From the NCBI RefSeq assembly GCF_008831285.2, contig NC_045151.1, positions 3,033,544 through 3,097,543 on the forward strand: DNA of 64,000 bases, read 5' to 3'. The stretch is from Nymphaea colorata. Taxonomy: Eukaryota > Streptophyta > Magnoliopsida > Nymphaeales > Nymphaeaceae. The translations under genes and the position numbers were made by a program. The stretch's first letter is position 1; each line of letters opens with the position of its first letter. Under the pieces are notes generated by a model. The model was not told the DNA's origin and did no database searches. It saw nothing but the letters and a program-made list of their open reading frames with translations. Below are positions 48,795 through 59,625 of the stretch, piece after piece.

Positions 48795-49936
48795 CTTCCT
48801 TTCACCTTTTTTTCTTCACGGGTAATTTATTTTCACTTAAAAATTGGTGAATGCTACAAAAAAAAAAATTGAGAAACTAATCAAAAAATGTGTTCCGTTA
48901 ATTTTAGCAATTTTTTTCATGAAATTCCAAAAGGAGTTTTTTCATTCTGAATTTCTTGGTATATCTCCGCAGTTGGAAACTATGTACATCATGTAAACTA
49001 GTACATACTTCCATTGATCTAAATATCGTACTTGATCTTCTTTTTTCATTTTTAACTCATTCGATTGTGTAGGCAATTGCCCACACAGCACAATATGTAG
49101 GATTGTGTAGGCAATTGACAATATGGAACCACATGTAGGATTGTGTAGGCAATTGTCCACACAGTACCATAAACTATATGTATTTACATAATGGTTGACC
49201 CCAAACATTGAGCGCCTTTCAAGCATTTACTTCTTTTGAAATATGGTCCCTTAATTAATTTGCGTTTTGAGTTAGTGCCAGCAAAAATTTCTAGCTTTGC
49301 CCTTGAAAATATAGACACCCCTGCACATAACAAAAGAATAATTTGCGTGTTTTTTTTTTTACAAGACAAGATCCCAAAGCCCCACTTTCATTACAAAGTG
49401 GTAGGTGTTTTCCGATAAATAAAGTTATGCTTAGTAGTTTGGTAGAACATTTACAATTTTTAATTAAATAAAAAACATTTATATGTTAATCAAATAAAAA
49501 AGATTTATATACATTAATGAGGCAACATGGAGAGCTATTTAGCCACGAGATATAGGCTCCCAGTATTCTGTTACCGAAACTTTTAATTACATCACCTTTG
49601 GGACTCCCCAACCTTTTATTCTAAATGATTTAAAAAGCCGTTGTTGGAAACTTAATTATGAGTCTTGCTACGTCCTTGATCATTCAAGCAAGGGTGGTTT
49701 CATGCATTATATAGAATTGGATAGAAGTTTTAAACATTTTATTTTTGGAATGGGTGAATTGAAAAAAAAAAATCTACATTTTCAAAACCTGTTTTTGTGT
49801 TTGGTGAACTTATGCTTATGAAAGCAAAGTTCATCGTTTGATAGCTAAAAATTGGAGACGATTGAAATTACATTTGTTTTGAAATTTTCTTAAAATTATT
49901 AGGCGTATAGGTAATTTTAGAAAGGATGTCTACATT
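48792..49936. other. Intergenic AT-rich DNA
   Basis: No gene seen. A short repeat of AGGATTGTGTAGGCAATTG recurs three times at 49065-49155, interspersed with CACACAGCAC-type sequence. Confidence 0.45.
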
Positions 49937-50990
49937 GTGAAAATATATGTAAAAGGATGGGGCGCAATAAATTTTTTCGTAGGGTTCGAGCTTTTCTTCT
50001 TTCATTTCCGCCTTTCTCTTCTCTCTCCTCTCCGCTGTTCTCTCTTATTCACCGGGACAAGAAAACCAGACCGGCGACAGGCGGGCGGCGACCACCGACC
50101 GGAGCTTGACGAAGATGCTGTCGTTGCATGGCTGCAGGTGGGTTCAATGTTTTCCTTTTTGATATTTTGTCTTCTTCTTCTCTCTTCATCTGGCTCTATT
50201 CCTGCCAAACGAGACCGGCGATGGACCGGAGGTCTCTCCCTATGTTCGCTCTCTCCCTCTCTCCCCACTGGATAGTCTGAAACCCTTTGAAGAGAGAGGG
50301 TTTCAGTTCTTTGCCTCTGCATATCTGAAACCCTATACGCAGAGGCAGAGGGTTACAATTCTTCTGCCTCTGCATGCACAGAAGCCCTCTATGACGCTGG
50401 TTTCGGGGAACCGCCCTCTCCCTCCGTGTTCACCCATGATGTCTATCTCCGCCTTGCAGAATGTTTCAGAGGAAGCCTCTGCGGGTAAATCCTCAAGACA
50501 GAGGGTTTATTGTGAAAACCAGTGTCGAAACCCAGTCTCAGAGACCCGCCCTGTCCCTCTATTGTTGCTGGTTCCCTCTAATGTCTCTCTCTCTCTCTGC
50601 ATAATACATTGCCTCGCAGCCATCGCGGGTGACGAAGCTTCAAGCAGCCTCGCTTCCATCGCGAGTGACCAAGTTTTCAGGCGGCAGACTTGCAGCGATC
50701 GCGGGAAGCAGCGGCCTTGTTTTTCGTCCTGGAATTTTCGGGGGAAAGATGTTTCCGGAAAGACATCGGCTATGCGGCACGTAGTGGATTAATGTATCTT
50801 GATTTATCAGGCAACAATTTTATAGAAGGAGCATCCTCCGTTTGATTTGCCAAGCTTAATGCACCAGAAAAGCTCCTCTTAAGATGAGTATGAACGAGCT
50901 TTGCTGGGAAAAAAAAGGTAAGAAAACTATACCACCAATGAAATAACCCGAGTCCCATCTTTGCTTATTTTGTTTCACTCCAACCACAAA
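49937..50990. other. GC-richer region of uncertain nature
   Basis: Composition rises at 49980-50780 and several short frames are open, including one ending AVVAWLQ before a GTGGGT donor-like site near 50138. A phrase coding LMYLDLSGNNF at about 50790 resembles a leucine-rich repeat but is only 11 residues. GCCTCTGCAT and GAAACCCT motifs recur at 50280-50400. It could be remains of an exon or a captured fragment; no gene is called. Confidence 0.3.
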
Positions 50991-51473
50991 GAACTAATCC
51001 GTTATATTCCAATGCTCTTAATTTCAAGATTAAACCAGCCTTACTTAATGTTCAATTCCTTGGTGTTATGAAAAAAACATCACAGAATTTGGGTAACGCA
51101 ACAAAGCACAACGATTGGAACTTAAAGACATTCTTATTGCCGGAATAACTTGTTGATTCATTTAAAGTTTAAAACAAAGTACAACTGAATTGATCCCACC
51201 GAAGCTTGCATTCCATTAACCTTAATATCTCTAATACCAACAGATAGACACAGTACAAACGTCAACTGCTTACAGCACCTTGCTTCATAAAAGATTATAC
51301 ACAGAATTCTCATCTCAATCTACAAGCAGAAGTAACGCTGACCTGGAAAATCTTTCACAAGTTTCACACCATGTATATTATTGAATGCATAATATGAAGA
51401 CTACTTCGTAGTGACAACCGTAAAGAGTCGTAATCAGCAGTAAAGGAACAACGTCAAAAACCACTTCTTTTTA

Positions 51474-54400
51474 TCATCCAAAGAACATGCTATGTTTTAT
51501 GTTTTTGTGTAGCTTGGGGAACATTTCATGGTCAAATCGAAAAGGTGAAGATGATGATGATGATGATGAGGAGGAGGAATGTGCTTCCAACCACCCATCA
51601 TAGTATAAGCGCCCTCTGTATGCAACCAGGTCTGCGTAATATACTGGTGGTACCAAAGAAACTGGCCTGGTGCACCTGGCAAACGTGAAGCACAGATTAT
51701 ACACCCATGACTGCAATTCATTTGATGAGAATTTATTTTCATCCCACAAGACGTGGTAATGTGCAGGCTTGCTTGTCCCAAACGATCCATGGTGACTGCA
51801 GAGAAAGAAATCAAGCCCGTTCTTCACATGAACAATCTTTGTATCGACTATGGTCCCTGGAGGCACGTTGCCTTGCTTTGTCGCATCCTGAAGAAAAAGT
51901 CTTGTGCGGTGCCGTTTCTGGGCAACAATAAGTGTTATAGATGGATTATAGCTAATACTTGCAAATGCCGTCTTCATCTCCTTCAACTCCTCGTCGAGCA
52001 CCATGTTGAACTGCCCTTCACTAACACCATCCCGGAAAAAGACAACCTTTTCTGCATATTTTCTGTTTCTCTCGTGATACATCTGTGCAAGCTTTATGCA
52101 CATATCACCAAGATTCACAATCTTTTCCTTACGGTTGTCCTGAGACCTAATCTTGGCCTCATAAATGTTAGCGGCAGGCCAATTCATGGTGGCCACAACA
52201 GCAGCAATGGAAGGGCTGAGCTTGTCCCATGGCCTCGGATGGTTCACATCAGCACCCATGAACATGACATGCATGTCTTCGCCAACATACCGTGCCTTTA
52301 GAGTACTGGCCATGGCCACATTGCTACCACCAACTTTTGCATTGATCTTGAGAGCAAGGTTAGCAAGGTACCGCGAGTTTGGTCTCCCAATGTTGTCCAA
52401 AAGACAACACTGGGTCATGATACCGACCTCGGTTTCACTTATAAGCTTCAGAACCTTGTAGCCAGGATGCTTGCAGGCTATGACACAAACTAGTACCTGC
52501 AGATTGTTATTGCACTTCTCTGCAATATCCTCAAGAAGCCTTCTAAGTTTATCCTTGTTAGATAAGCAAGTTATGTCTTCATAACGTAGTTCCAGTGGAT
52601 GTTGTGCTATGCTAATACCAATTTCATCGCATCTCGAAGTCAATTTTATAGCAAACTGAGAAATCTGATTGGTGATTTTGGAATTTTTGAATGGCACAAA
52701 ACTGACCATAGCCGAGCAATTGATTGCCTTGGGATCATATAGCTGATACTGCGACAGTTTCCACTGGCAGTGTTGATCTAACTCCACTCTTTTATCTTGA
52801 GCTGCCTTTAGATCTGGAGGATCGAGAACCCTTCCTTGCACTTCTGTTAGGTTTGCAGTGCCTGATAGGCCAAATTGTCTAGCCACTTCTCCTCTGTACA
52901 ACCAAAAAGCAGTTATTCAGCTAACCGAACTTGGCCATTTTCTATTCGTATTTAAAAAAAAAAGACAGATAAATAACTCAAAATGTCACTGCTGTTATCT
53001 ATCTGCCTATCTATTTATCTAAATTATTCAAGTGCCACCTTTACGAGGAACCATGACATGATTTAGTTCCACGATAGAGGATCATAGTTTGCAAATGAGA
53101 GAGCAAAATAAATTTATGCTAATGGTGTGTCGGAAATCTGCATTACAAAGATTTGTGGAAGTTGACCTATTGTCTCAAGAGCATCGTACGCAAATCCAAC
53201 ATAACCCTCTAAGTCATCTGCTTGGTGTGATGCAAGTCCAATTTGACTCTAAACGTTCGTCTGTGTATACGACCTAGACCTGTTGCCTGTTGGTGTGAAA
53301 ATAGAGAAACATAGATAGCACGCTGACACTTGTTATAAGCAAGTGCATTGAGAAGAACACGTCTAGTAGCGTGAAAGAGTAAAAAGCACAGTTCATGTAA
53401 GCAGTTTAGAATACTTACCCCCACTGCCCATCCTTCGCAGAAACAATTTTCTTGATTCTCTCGAGTCTCTCCTTCTCCTTCTGAAGAGCATAATTTGACA
53501 AATTTTCCATTGAAAATCTTTGCCCCTCTACCAAGACACATAACTCAATGGGCACATATGTAGCAGCAGACTTCATTTCCTGCGCAAATTTAAGCAAGGG
53601 AGGTGCCAATACATTAACTGCACCTTGTATTGATAATAGAAATACTTCTCCACTGTTGTAGGATTTCTGGCGGTTGTGCTCCCCACGTTGTTCTTGCTTG
53701 AAGATCTACCTCTGAGATCAAACGTTTCCTCCCTAAATATGGTGTAAGTCTCGTTAGTATTTGTGTGAGTAACCCTTACCTTCAGACCCTTGAGGATATT
53801 CTCCAATTTCCTTATTTTATAACTACGACCAGGTGCATTGAGTTGGAGACCCAAATTCTGACGAAGAAAATCAATCACTGGAATGCGCTTATAAAAGGCC
53901 ATGACGGAGAAGTCCACATTGAGAGCTAAGCCCTGGGCCGTTGGCCGGAGGGTCTGAAAGAAACCGTTCAATGCTTCAACACCACCCCCTAGATCAGTGA
54001 CTTCCGCCGTGGAGTAAAAGTTTCGGCCACGAGCAATTCTGCAATTAGCAGGGTACTCCCTCATGACAACTTCAAGTGCTTGGATTGCATTCTCAATCGT
54101 GGCGGTTGTCAGATCGATCTTGGCTGCAAATTTTAAAGTGCATTTGTACTCACGGACGTCGGTGCCTTTTGATATCTTCACCGTGTACGAGCCTTCCGGC
54201 AATTCTCTTGGACTATACATATTCTTTTCTCCATCATAGCCAACTTGCAGGTCCGAAAAAAACTGTGGATTGTCTACAAAAACCGTCTTCACAACCGCGC
54301 GGGCGTCGGATTTGCTTACCCGGGCATTAGTTCCAGTCCCTAATGCTGGGGTCGATGATCCTTCTCCTGCATTCTCTTTCACAGATGCTACCGTGACATC

Positions 54401-55308
54401 ATAGTGATAGATGCTACGGTTGGGATCGAATTCCACGCAGAAGTGGTTAGCAAGGAGCTGTATGGATTGGGAACAGCAAGTACCACCGGAATCCGGCCTT
54501 TCCACCAGTTTCAAGACTGAAGCTCCGGAAGTTTCTCCAGATAAAAGCACGGTGTTCAGCTGGGAAGTTGGTGGCTCTGCAAAAGAGAGGAAACCCCGTA
54601 AGAAATTCTCTTGGTGATTGCCTTGACTGGGAGGCTTATCTGCTTGATTGGTAATTCAACAAAGAACAGAAACTTGCTGCCGGGTAAGTCAGAAAAATGG
54701 TCTAAAAGAGCACCATGTACACCAAGGCTCCCCAAATTGAAAGATCAAGCAAGGCAGTCATTGTGGAAAAGTTGACAGTTAGTAGAGTGTAAGAAAATAC
54801 CGAGCTTCTGAGTAACTGGGCATCCTCCTCCTCCTTTTATTGATGCTGCACTTCCAGCACTGGAGCCTCCAGCACCGGAGCCTCCAGCACCTCCACCTTT
54901 TTCACCAAAGAAGTCCCCACCTCCTTTTCCCCAAGCATCTCCACCGCCGGAGCTTCCACCAACGAAATTCCCACCACCTCCTCTTCCCAAGGCCCCTCCT
55001 CTGCTGAACCCCCCTCTCATTCCACCTCTTCGTTCACCATCGAAGTTTCCACCTGCTCCTCTCCTTCCTTCAACGGAGTCCCGACCTCTTCTTTCCCACG
55101 AGCCTTCGCTGCTGGAGCTTCGTCCTTCCCTTCCACCGTTGAATCCTCCACCACCTCTTCCTCCACTGCTGCAGCTTCCTCCTCTTCCTCCCCTTCCGAG
55201 ATTCAATTCTCCACCTCTTCCTCCTCTCCCTCCACCATTGAATTCTCCATCTGCTCCTCCTCCTCTACCTCTTCTCCCTCCTCTTCCTCCTCTCCACTGA
55301 CTCTCCAT
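51474..55308 (-). pseudogene. Second AGO2-like copy, frameshifted
   Basis: Same three-exon layout as 36723-42079: exons 55308-54801, 54576-53419 and 52893-51474, with matching splice sites. Exon 1 starts MESQ and is Gly-rich with one 33-residue-type unit. Exon 3 is fully open with MID and PIWI and keeps the Asp-Asp-Asp triad (MGADVNHP, FFRDGVSEGQ, YYADLVAYRGR) and a run of 11 Ser. Exon 2 length breaks phase: relative to the intact copy there is a 5-nt insertion (ATGAA) and a 3-nt GCT gain at 53561-53580, net +8, so the upstream frame meets TGA at 53573-53575. Exon 2 also has in-frame losses, including ten residues after KIDL. As read it encodes a truncated ArgoN/PAZ protein and a separate MID-PIWI frame. 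A sequencing or assembly error at the site would change this. Confidence 0.8.
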
Positions 55309-55704
55309 TTCCTCTCTGTCTCTCTGTGGGGGAGGAAGCAGAACCCGGTTGATGCCGAAGAAAATTCTTCAGCGCATGTAAACTATAACACAGTTACCGT
55401 TCTTCCTTTTTAACTAATAAAAATCTTCGGCCTTTTTCTTTTGTCTTTCATGCTGTACGCTGTACGGCACATTCTTAGTGTGTAAAAGGACAGCTTTGGC
55501 CGTCCAATGAAACAGTTGTTCTATGAATATATCACAAACATTGGACATATTAATGGAGCGAACGAGTTTCATGAATCAACCACATTAAATGTAACGGTAA
55601 CAAATTATTTTCGTATTTAGATAACTTCATAAATTTGTAAACCTTCTTTCACTTAGTAATCTAAGTTTAATAAAGAACCTTCTCCCCTCTTTGTTAAAAA
55701 ATCC

Positions 55705-55810
55705 AACTGGTGAGTCGCGTTGGAAAGGGCTCCGACCCAGTTCAGGTTCGACTCTCTGAACTCACCACACGCTTGCGCTTAGTCCAGGTTAGAAAGAGAC
55801 TTTCAACGTT
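55705..55810 (+). mobile_element. Possible tRNA-derived SINE fragment
   Basis: GGTTCGACTCTC at about 55744 matches a pol III B box, preceded by an A-box-like stretch around TGGTGAGTCGCG. No tail or target duplication is clear. It is absent from the equivalent place upstream of the other AGO2 copy. Confidence 0.3.
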
Positions 55811-56116
55811 TGTGAGTCTTAATTTTCTATTCAGAGCAGTTGACCAAAAAGTCAGAAAAGTCGCCTTCCAAGTTATCCAATCGCCTAAGTATCTCGCAGC
55901 ACTGTGGAATATTTTATTACGAGAGGATCAAAAAGTGCCACGAAAGATATGCTGGTCTTTTCCCTTTAAAAAGGTGAAAAAAACAATCGACAACTAGTCT
56001 TTCCTTGGGAGGGCCCAGAATTTCACCGTAGCAGTATAACTTTACTTCCATCATACGCAGTAAAAAAAATCTTAAATCCCATTAAACATGGAAGAAAACT
56101 GTAAGAAGTTTTGGGT

Positions 56117-56455
56117 AGAGATGTACAGGAGCTGAGTTGAGCTCAAGCTGGGTTAGTTCATCTTCACTCGATTCATATCTTGTTCGACTCGCGCTTGAGT
56201 CGAGCGCTACAAGGTCAGCTCGAGCATGACTTGATAGACCAAGTCTAGCTTGAATTCGACTCGTTTAAGTTCATTTACCAATTCCCTATTTGACTTGATT
56301 TTTTTTTAGTGTTTTAAGTTTGAAATTTATATTACAAAAATAACATAGATCATACGAGCTTACTCGGGTTTGATGGAGGCTAAGTTCATGTAACTCAAAC
56401 TCGACTCACTTATAAACTTAAGTTTGAGTTGGCTCCACCAGTTGCACAACCCTAG
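56117..56455. mobile_element. hAT-like MITE, TAGAGATGTACA termini
   Basis: Starts TAGAGATGTACAGGAGC, ends GTTGCACAACCCTAG. Flanks GTTTTGGG and GTTTGGGT look like an 8-bp target duplication with one gap. It is the duplicate of 43913-44240. Confidence 0.6.
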
Positions 56456-56888
56456 GTTTGGGTGGATGTGGTATTGTTATACCAACAATAAAGTCCTGCC
56501 TGTTAGTGTTCTGCCATGCCAAGACCATGATTTAGTCCTCTTTTGAGCTGCTGCAGAAGTCCATCTTCTTCTTCTCTTCAAAATTGCACGTTCCTCTTCT
56601 CAGCAAGGCACTGTCTTCTTCTTCAACCCCAAGTCTTCAAGTATGAAACCAAATCCTCTCTCTCCCAGTATATGTGTGTGTGTGTGTGCACATCTCTCTC
56701 CCTATTGCTAGAGTGTTGTTGCTCACTGACAAGAATGGGTAACATACACGATGTTGTGCCTGTGGTTCTGTTAAAAAAAAAAGAACAAATTATTTTTACT
56801 TGGGTGTCCACAATTCCCTCAAACAAGGGTTTCTTGTGACGTTCCGCCCTTTTTCTTCTTAGCATCTATTAGAGCTTATAGTATCATT

Positions 56889-57134
56889 CAGGTGAGTGGG
56901 GTTTTCATTGTCGAACAAAAGACCGAAGCCGTCACCTAACCCCTTTACCCTTTTACCCCTTAGAGTATAGGGGCAGCTTTCAGTGCCTTGGAGTGCCACC
57001 TCATCGTGCTTCAACTTACATAGCAGGTAACCATTTTTTGCAGCACAGAAGGTTGATGAGTCGAAGATTCAAAACTAAAACTAGATGCGTACTAGCTCCT
57101 GCCTCGACCATTACACCAACCCCCTTGAAGATGA
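56889..57134 (-). mobile_element. SINE with 15-bp target-site duplication
   Basis: On the minus strand it begins AAGGGGTTGGTGTAATGGTC, with an A-box-like GTGTAATGGTCGAGG and a B-box-like GTTTTGAATCTTCG, the layout of a tRNA-derived SINE. Imperfect 15-bp direct repeats flank it: GCTTATAGTATCATT (56874-56888) and ACTTATAATATCATT (57135-57149). The homologous sites near 44850 and 47105 are uninterrupted, so the insertion is specific to this copy. Confidence 0.75.
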
Positions 57135-57149
57135 ACTTATAATATCATT

Positions 57150-58227
57150 GCTTTTGTGGCTTCCCAATTTTTTATTGGAGGTATTTTAGGAGACCCTTGT
57201 TGAAGCTCTAACTGTCATTAATTAAATGCTTTAATTAATTAAAGTGATATCATTGGGTTGGGCATTATGTAATTTTCATATGATACAAAATTTTCTGTTG
57301 TCCACATATTTTATTTTTCCTTCTTTGACTGGGTAAAAGAAAAAATTGACACTACTGAAAAGTAACTAAAGAGTTTGTGGTCTCAAAAGACTGGCTTCTT
57401 TTTTATTTTCTTTTCTCATAATTTTTGTTTTTCCGAAGTTAAAACCATGTGCAAAAACTCTAATTTTTTCCTTGTCATACATGCCAATAGTTGTTTGAGA
57501 TCTTCTTTGTTCAAACTGGCAAACGAGCTTCTTCTGATAAGTCGGGACCGAAGCCCTTTTTCATTTCCTCTTGCTTATAGGGTCCAAAGCTGTTTTGGGA
57601 TCATATGGATCACAAGAAACGCATCTCTAAAGCATGCCTCCATCGTCATGATCCCATCGCTCTTTATGACTTGTCAACTGGAAAAAGATAATAATTTCAT
57701 GGCTTCCACATTTTGTCTGGTAGTAACCATGCTTGGCTTAGTTGCTTTTAGCAGCATTCATCTGTGGCCTTATGCTCCAGGTCTTCATCCCATCACAATG
57801 CAGTCATTGTCATTTGGAGCGGAGCTAGGAATTTATCATTGCAGGGCCAAACTATAGTTTTAAAATTTTAACATGGGCAAAAATATAATGTTCAATTTTT
57901 TTTTATATAAATTGAACTAATTTTTTTTTAAATTCATAAGTAACTTATCTCATATTCTACCAAACTCTAGCTTGAGTCATGTCTTACAGGCAAACTCTCA
58001 AGCTTCATGGTAGCCGGCATCAAAGATGGAGTTTGAGTTTAAGCTCATAATTTGGGCTGAACTGAGTCAAGCCTCAAGTTCCATCTTGTTAAAACTTGGC
58101 TCGAAGTTGACAAGAAGCTGCTAAAAAATGATTGGACGAAGGATTAAATGAGTTATATAGCATGCTTCCAAGTCAAACGCAGTGTTCTTTTATTGGAAAA
58201 GATTTACCTACTTCTATTTTATTGGAC
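57150..58227. other. Intergenic; end of the duplicated segment and a MITE piece
   Basis: Homology with the AGO2a-side repeats runs to about 57395. A 160-codon open frame at 57375-57857 has no recognised domain and lies in low-complexity sequence, so it is not called. A CAGGGG-family MITE piece starts at about 57818 (GGAGCGGAGCTAGGAATTT) and fades by 57950. Confidence 0.4.
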
Positions 58228-58460
58228 TGATACCCCCAAGGGGCATAGCTCAAATGGGCGGGTTAAGATGCATTTTGCGGCATCCTCAGTTCGACTCAGG
58301 GGTGGTTATGCTCCTGTACCGAAAAGGGGCAGGTCTCTATGTACAAGTTGAAGCATGTGGATATCCTACCGCATGGTATCGATGTAGCTCTGGACTCTTG
58401 GGAAAAGGAGGAAGGAGGACTTTGGCTTTAGTTCAGGTAGTAAGATAACCTTCTGCTCAC
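58228..58460 (+). mobile_element. tRNA-derived SINE
   Basis: GGGGCATAGCTCAAATGGGC (A-box-like) and AGTTCGACTCAGGGG (B-box-like) are spaced as in a tRNA gene, then a body with TACAAGTTGAAGCATG, also found as TAAGTTGAAGCACG in the SINE at 56889, and the end CCTTCTGCTCACC. No anticodon arm or mature tRNA fold is expected. Confidence 0.6.
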
Positions 58461-58810
58461 CCAAAAATTATTAAACTGATGTTTTAGGCAATTTTGTAGA
58501 TACACTAGCAAATCAAATGTTTATAGATCCAATTGCTAAACTAATGTACCAGTAGTACATTTAGCCATCAATTGTAATGTAAAAGGAACTCCACAAAGAT
58601 GAACAAAACCAAGAATCCTAATTTTTCTGCTAATTACACAACTATATCCTTCAATGTATCCATACCCTTGTGTTTAAATCTTATCAAAGTCTCACTTTGT
58701 TATTACCTGCAGAAGACACGTTGCAGTTCATTTTGCCCAAGACTAAGTGCATCCGGACACAAACAATAGCATGTAACCCTATAAATTATCAGCATAGTGA
58801 ATATATATAG

Positions 58811-59019
58811 CAGGAGTTGGAGCTAGGAATTTTTCGTTGTTGCATGGATGATGGAACTATAGTTTCAAAGTTTTAACAGAGGCCAAAATAAAATTTTGTA
58901 AAATTTTCAAAATTTTTGTATAGGTTAAATTAAAAATGTTAAAATTTACAAGTAAAATTTTTATTTTCTAAAAATATGAGGTGGGGCCATGGCCCCTGCC
59001 GCCCCTGCCTTCGCCCCTG
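58811..59019. mobile_element. hAT-like MITE (CAGGGG family) with target duplication
   Basis: Starts CAGGAGTTGGAGCTAGGAAT and ends GCCTTCGCCCCTG, imperfect inverted termini. TATATAG flanks it at 58804-58810 and 59020-59026. The AT-rich body is the same family as the element at 177. Confidence 0.7.
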
Positions 59020-59026
59020 TATATAG

Positions 59027-59620
59027 CTTATGCATAACGTGGGTGGTTGCAACGTCTTTGCTTTCTTTCTGTACAGTAGAGCAGAGATAAGTGTATTGAT
59101 CAGAAGGCATCCAAGATTACTGATGAAAATCAAATGAATTATGAACCACAAAATATAGGACATCAAACTAAGAGGATGAACAGCTGAGTTGAAAATCAGC
59201 CTGAGAAGACAATCGACGGCTGAAAATCCACAATATCAAGTGGCAAAAGCGGGGAAACCTTACGATTTAACCTTCTATTGTGGTCTTCGTCTAGAGAACA
59301 TGGATTTTAATTGAGCCTGCAAGACCAAGCATGTTTTCGACGATAATTTTAGGACAACTTAATGCATCTACAGACGTCTCATTTTCCAACTTCAAACTGG
59401 AAAGTGTGAAGCCTGATCTATATTTAATAGAGGGGACGTTTATTATTATTTGTGTATTCTTAATCTTTCTGAGATAGTGAAAAAAACCCTGTGCGGCGCC
59501 GGACATAAGAGAACTTTATCTCTACAATATCCTTGAGTTACATATTGTGCTGTACAATATCACAGGTCGTATAAGTTACGTGACCTAATATAGTATATTA
59601 TATTCAGCTTCAAAACCAGT
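59027..59620. other. Intergenic DNA, no gene seen
   Basis: AT-rich, no recognisable coding sequence or repeat boundary. Confidence 0.4.
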
Positions 59621-59625
59621 TTCAA

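Noticed and set aside
50760-50830. LRR-like phrase LMYLDLSGNNF
   Set aside because: Only 11 residues, followed soon by a stop and no further repeats; too short to call an LRR gene fragment.
53573-53625. Short intron removing the frameshift in the second AGO2 copy (acceptor-like TTTGCGCAG)
   Set aside because: The nearest usable donor would give an intron of about 45 bp, below the plant minimum, and would delete conserved PAZ-flanking residues.
55744-55756. Possible functional tRNA gene from the B-box GGTTCGACTC
   Set aside because: No acceptor stem pairing or anticodon loop could be found; fits a SINE relic better. The same applies to 58228-58300.
57375-57857. 160-codon open frame
   Set aside because: No recognised domain, Phe-rich start from T-rich low-complexity DNA, and its 3' part runs into a MITE.
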